64,000 nucleotides of DNA. Source: Allobosea sp. GTDB taxonomy: Bacteria; Pseudomonadota; Alphaproteobacteria; Rhizobiales; Beijerinckiaceae. A program made the position numbers and the translations under genes. Under the pieces are notes generated by a model. That model saw nothing but the letters and a program-made list of their open reading frames with translations, made no database searches and had not been told where the DNA came from. The stretch spans positions 62,001 to 126,000 of the forward strand of contig NZ_JAFKFX010000031.1 in the NCBI RefSeq assembly GCF_017308075.1, given 5' to 3'. Shown piece after piece: positions 62,020-64,000 of this stretch. The first letter of the stretch is position 1, and the number at the start of each line of letters is the position of its first letter.

Positions 62020-63441
62020 ATGAACGTGACCGAAACCCTGTCCCAGGGCCTCAAGCGCGAATTTCAGGTGGTGCTGAACGCCGCCGACCTGAAGACGAGG
62101 CTCGATGACGAACTGCAGAACCTGCAGGGCAAGGCCCGCATCAACGGCTTCCGCCCCGGCAAGGTCCCGGTCGGCCATCTGCGCCGTCTCTATGGCCGCT
62201 CGGTCATGGCCGACGTCGTGCAGAACGCCGTCAACGAGGCCAATCAGAAGATCGTCTCCGATAACGGCCTGAAGCTCGCTTTCGAGCCGCAGATCAAGTT
62301 CCCCGAGAACAAGGACGAGATCGAGGCCGCGATGGAGGCCAAGGGCGATCTCGCCTTCACGGTCGCCCTCGAGGTGCTGCCGAAGATCGAGCTCGCCGAC
62401 CTGTCGGACGTGGCGCTGGTCAAGCCGGTCGCCGAGATCCCCGAGGCCGATGTCGATGCCGCGCTCGAGCGCATGGCCTCCCAGAATCGTCCGTTCTCCA
62501 GCAAGGGCGACGATGCCGTGGCGGGGAAGGGCGATCGCCTGCTGATCTCCTTCACCGGCACGCTCGATGGCGAGCCCTTCGACGGCGGCACCGGCACGGG
62601 CATCCCGCTCGATCTCGGCTCCGGCCAGTTCATCCCGGGCTTCGAGGACCAGCTCGAGGGCGCCAAGAAGGGCGAGAGCCGCACCGTTTCGGTGACCTTC
62701 CCCGAGAACTACACTGCCACGCATCTCGCCGGTAAGCCGGCCGAGTTCGCCGTGACCGTCGACGACGTGCAGGCGCCGGGCGAGCTCACCATCGACGACG
62801 AGCTCGCCAAGGGCTTCGGTATGGAATCGCTCGATGCGCTGAAGGCCGCGATTCGCGAGCAGCTCGGCCGCGAGCTCGGCACCCAGTCGCGTCGCAAGCT
62901 GAAGAAGAGCCTGCTCGACGCGCTCGACACCAAATACGCCTTCGAGCTGCCGCCGACCCTGGTCGACCAGGAGTTCGGCGCCGTCTGGAGCCAGGTCGAG
63001 GCCGATATGAAGCAGGCCAACAAGACCTTCGCGGACGAGGACACCACCGAGGAGGACGCCCGGGCCGAGTATCGCAAGATCGCCGAGCGCCGGGTTCGTC
63101 TCGGCCTCGTCCTCGCCGAGATCGGCGAGCAGGCCAAGATCCAGATCGCCGACGACGAAGTGACGCAGGCCCTGATCGAGCGCGCCCGCCAGTTCCCGGG
63201 CCAGGAGAAGGAAGTCTGGGAGTTCTACCGCAAGAACCCGCAGGCGCTCGCCGAGATCCGCGCCCCGATCTTCGAGGAGAAGGTCGTCGATCATCTGCTC
63301 GGTCAGGTGAAGGTCGAGGACAAGACCGTCTCCCGCGAAGAGCTCTTCGCCGACGACGAGGAAGAGGGCGAGGCCAAGGCCAAGCCGGCCAAGGCCAAGA
63401 AGGCCAAGAAGGCCGCCGCCAGCGACGAGGCCTCGGCCTGA
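62020..63441 (+). CDS. tig: Trigger factor (ribosome-associated prolyl isomerase/chaperone)
   Basis: A 473-residue trigger factor. The ribosome-binding N-domain has [20 protein letters not shown] (about residues 39-58), including the GFRPGKVP signature. A central FKBP domain follows ([40 protein letters not shown]), and then the helical substrate-binding domain. The C-terminus is a Lys/Ala-rich tail ([20 protein letters not shown]). It binds nascent chains at the ribosome exit. ATG 62020 gives [15 protein letters not shown]. clpP follows. Confidence 0.97.
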   Translation: MNVTETLSQGLKREFQVVLNAADLKTRLDDELQNLQGKARINGFRPGKVPVGHLRRLYGRSVMADVVQNAVNEANQKIVSDNGLKLAFEPQIKFPENKDEIEAAMEAKGDLAFTVALEVLPKIELADLSDVALVKPVAEIPEADVDAALERMASQNRPFSSKGDDAVAGKGDRLLISFTGTLDGEPFDGGTGTGIPLDLGSGQFIPGFEDQLEGAKKGESRTVSVTFPENYTATHLAGKPAEFAVTVDDVQAPGELTIDDELAKGFGMESLDALKAAIREQLGRELGTQSRRKLKKSLLDALDTKYAFELPPTLVDQEFGAVWSQVEADMKQANKTFADEDTTEEDARAEYRKIAERRVRLGLVLAEIGEQAKIQIADDEVTQALIERARQFPGQEKEVWEFYRKNPQALAEIRAPIFEEKVVDHLLGQVKVEDKTVSREELFADDEEEGEAKAKPAKAKKAKKAAASDEASA

Positions 63442-63470
63442 ACCCGTTTCGGCAATCACGCGTCTGATTT

Positions 63471-63508
63471 GCGCCGCCCGGCTTCGGCCGGGCGGCGCTT
63501 CCCTTTTC
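63471..63508 (+). terminator. Rho-independent terminator of tig
   Basis: GCGCCGCCCGGC and GCCGGGCGGCGC (63471-63482 / 63487-63498) pair perfectly around TTCG, followed by TTCCCTTTTC. Confidence 0.85.
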
Positions 63509-63588
63509 AGGCGGGGCCGGCATGCTTATGTGGGGCCTTCGCCGATACCGGCTGATTCCCGCCCCCCGCACTTCAAGGACTGGCTGCG

Positions 63589-64000
63589 ATGCGCGATCCA
63601 ATCGAGACCTACAACAATCTCGTCCCGATGGTGGTCGAGCAGTCGAGCCGCGGCGAGCGTGCCTTCGACATCTATTCGCGCCTGCTGCGTGAGCGGATCA
63701 TCTTCCTGACGGGGCCGGTCGAGGATTATTCCGCCTCGCTGATCGTCGCCCAGCTGCTCTTCCTCGAGGCCGAGAACCCGAAGAAGGAAATCTCCTTCTA
63801 CATCAACTCGCCTGGCGGCGTGGTCACCTCGGGCCTGTCGATCTACGACACCATGCAGTTCATCCGCTGCCCGGTGACGACGCTCTGCGTCGGCCAGGCC
63901 GCCTCGATGGGCTCGCTGCTGCTCACCGCCGGCGCCAAGGACATGCGCTTCGCCCTGCCGAACGCCCGCATCATGGTCCACCAGCCCTCCGGGGGCTTCC
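63589..64000 (+). CDS. clpP: ATP-dependent Clp protease proteolytic subunit ClpP (5' part)
   Basis: The first 137 codons of clpP, cut by the end of the window. [20 protein letters not shown], then [40 protein letters not shown] and [14 protein letters not shown] are canonical. The catalytic Ser lies in [11 protein letters not shown], and the His in VHQPSGGF at the window edge. It forms the tetradecameric protease chamber with ClpX or ClpA. The tig-clpP order is conserved in proteobacteria. Confidence 0.97.
   Translation, partial: MRDPIETYNNLVPMVVEQSSRGERAFDIYSRLLRERIIFLTGPVEDYSASLIVAQLLFLEAENPKKEISFYINSPGGVVTSGLSIYDTMQFIRCPVTTLCVGQAASMGSLLLTAGAKDMRFALPNARIMVHQPSGGF

Overview
The window is GC-rich chromosomal DNA of an alphaproteobacterium. 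Two conserved gene neighbourhoods, purM-purN / pgsA-like / AI-2E permease / hdaA-like / ppk-ppx and tRNA-Leu / tig / clpP, together with GC-rich codon use, a suhB-type small RNA and REP-like palindromes, point to the order Hyphomicrobiales (Rhizobiales). A Bosea- or Methylobacterium-like genus is my guess; no rRNA gene is present to settle it.

Layout. (1) 1-7644: a plus-strand catabolic operon holding the end of a DapA-family lyase, a GlcD-type FAD oxidase, a polar amino-acid ABC transporter (binding protein, permease, ATPase), a DadA-like FAD amine oxidase, an ornithine-cyclodeaminase-family protein and an FMN alpha-hydroxy-acid oxidase. The gene set recalls hydroxyproline/D-amino-acid degradation. 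(2) 7641-10444: a phospholipase D/cardiolipin-synthase-like protein divergent from an EEP-fold hydrolase, a small ORF and a palindromic repeat. (3) 10726-24884: an organic-acid catabolic island with two complete TRAP transporters, an amidohydrolase, a SAF-domain dehydrogenase, a cyclase-family hydrolase, an FCD-type GntR regulator, an SDR, a crotonase, a CaiB-type CoA-transferase and an aldo/keto reductase. Near-identical palindromes (core TTGCATGCAA / TGTATGCA) lie at four of its promoter regions and suggest a single local GntR regulon.

(4) 25099-34545: an FMN-binding flavoprotein, the molybdate transporter modABC divergent from mop with a Mo-box-like palindrome between, a suhB/MmgR-type sRNA, an ankyrin-repeat protein, a mercaptopyruvate-type sulfurtransferase, an AlaX editing protein, an SDR, a photolyase, and an orphan protein resembling the beta-helical tip of a VgrG/phage spike. 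(5) 34646-39042: an RND efflux pump and its adaptor. (6) 39295-45184: gatB, an AT-rich foreign FRG-domain gene, two GNAT acetyltransferases, a GST, a DUF2147 protein, a Sel1-like protein and ndk. (7) 45294-50508: a MipA-like outer-membrane protein, a molybdopterin oxidoreductase, a small secreted protein, and a GST divergent from a WYL regulator around a 17-bp palindrome.

(8) 50634-64000: housekeeping genes purN/purM, CDP-alcohol phosphatidyltransferase, AI-2E permease, hdaA-like, acyl-lipid desaturase, ppk/ppx, a multicopper-oxidase-fold protein that has lost most of its copper ligands, tRNA-Leu(UAG), tig and the start of clpP. Several short palindromic repeats of types common in these genomes lie in the gaps. 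No IS element, prophage, CRISPR array or rRNA was seen. All products are assigned by reading the translated sequences; no database search was run.
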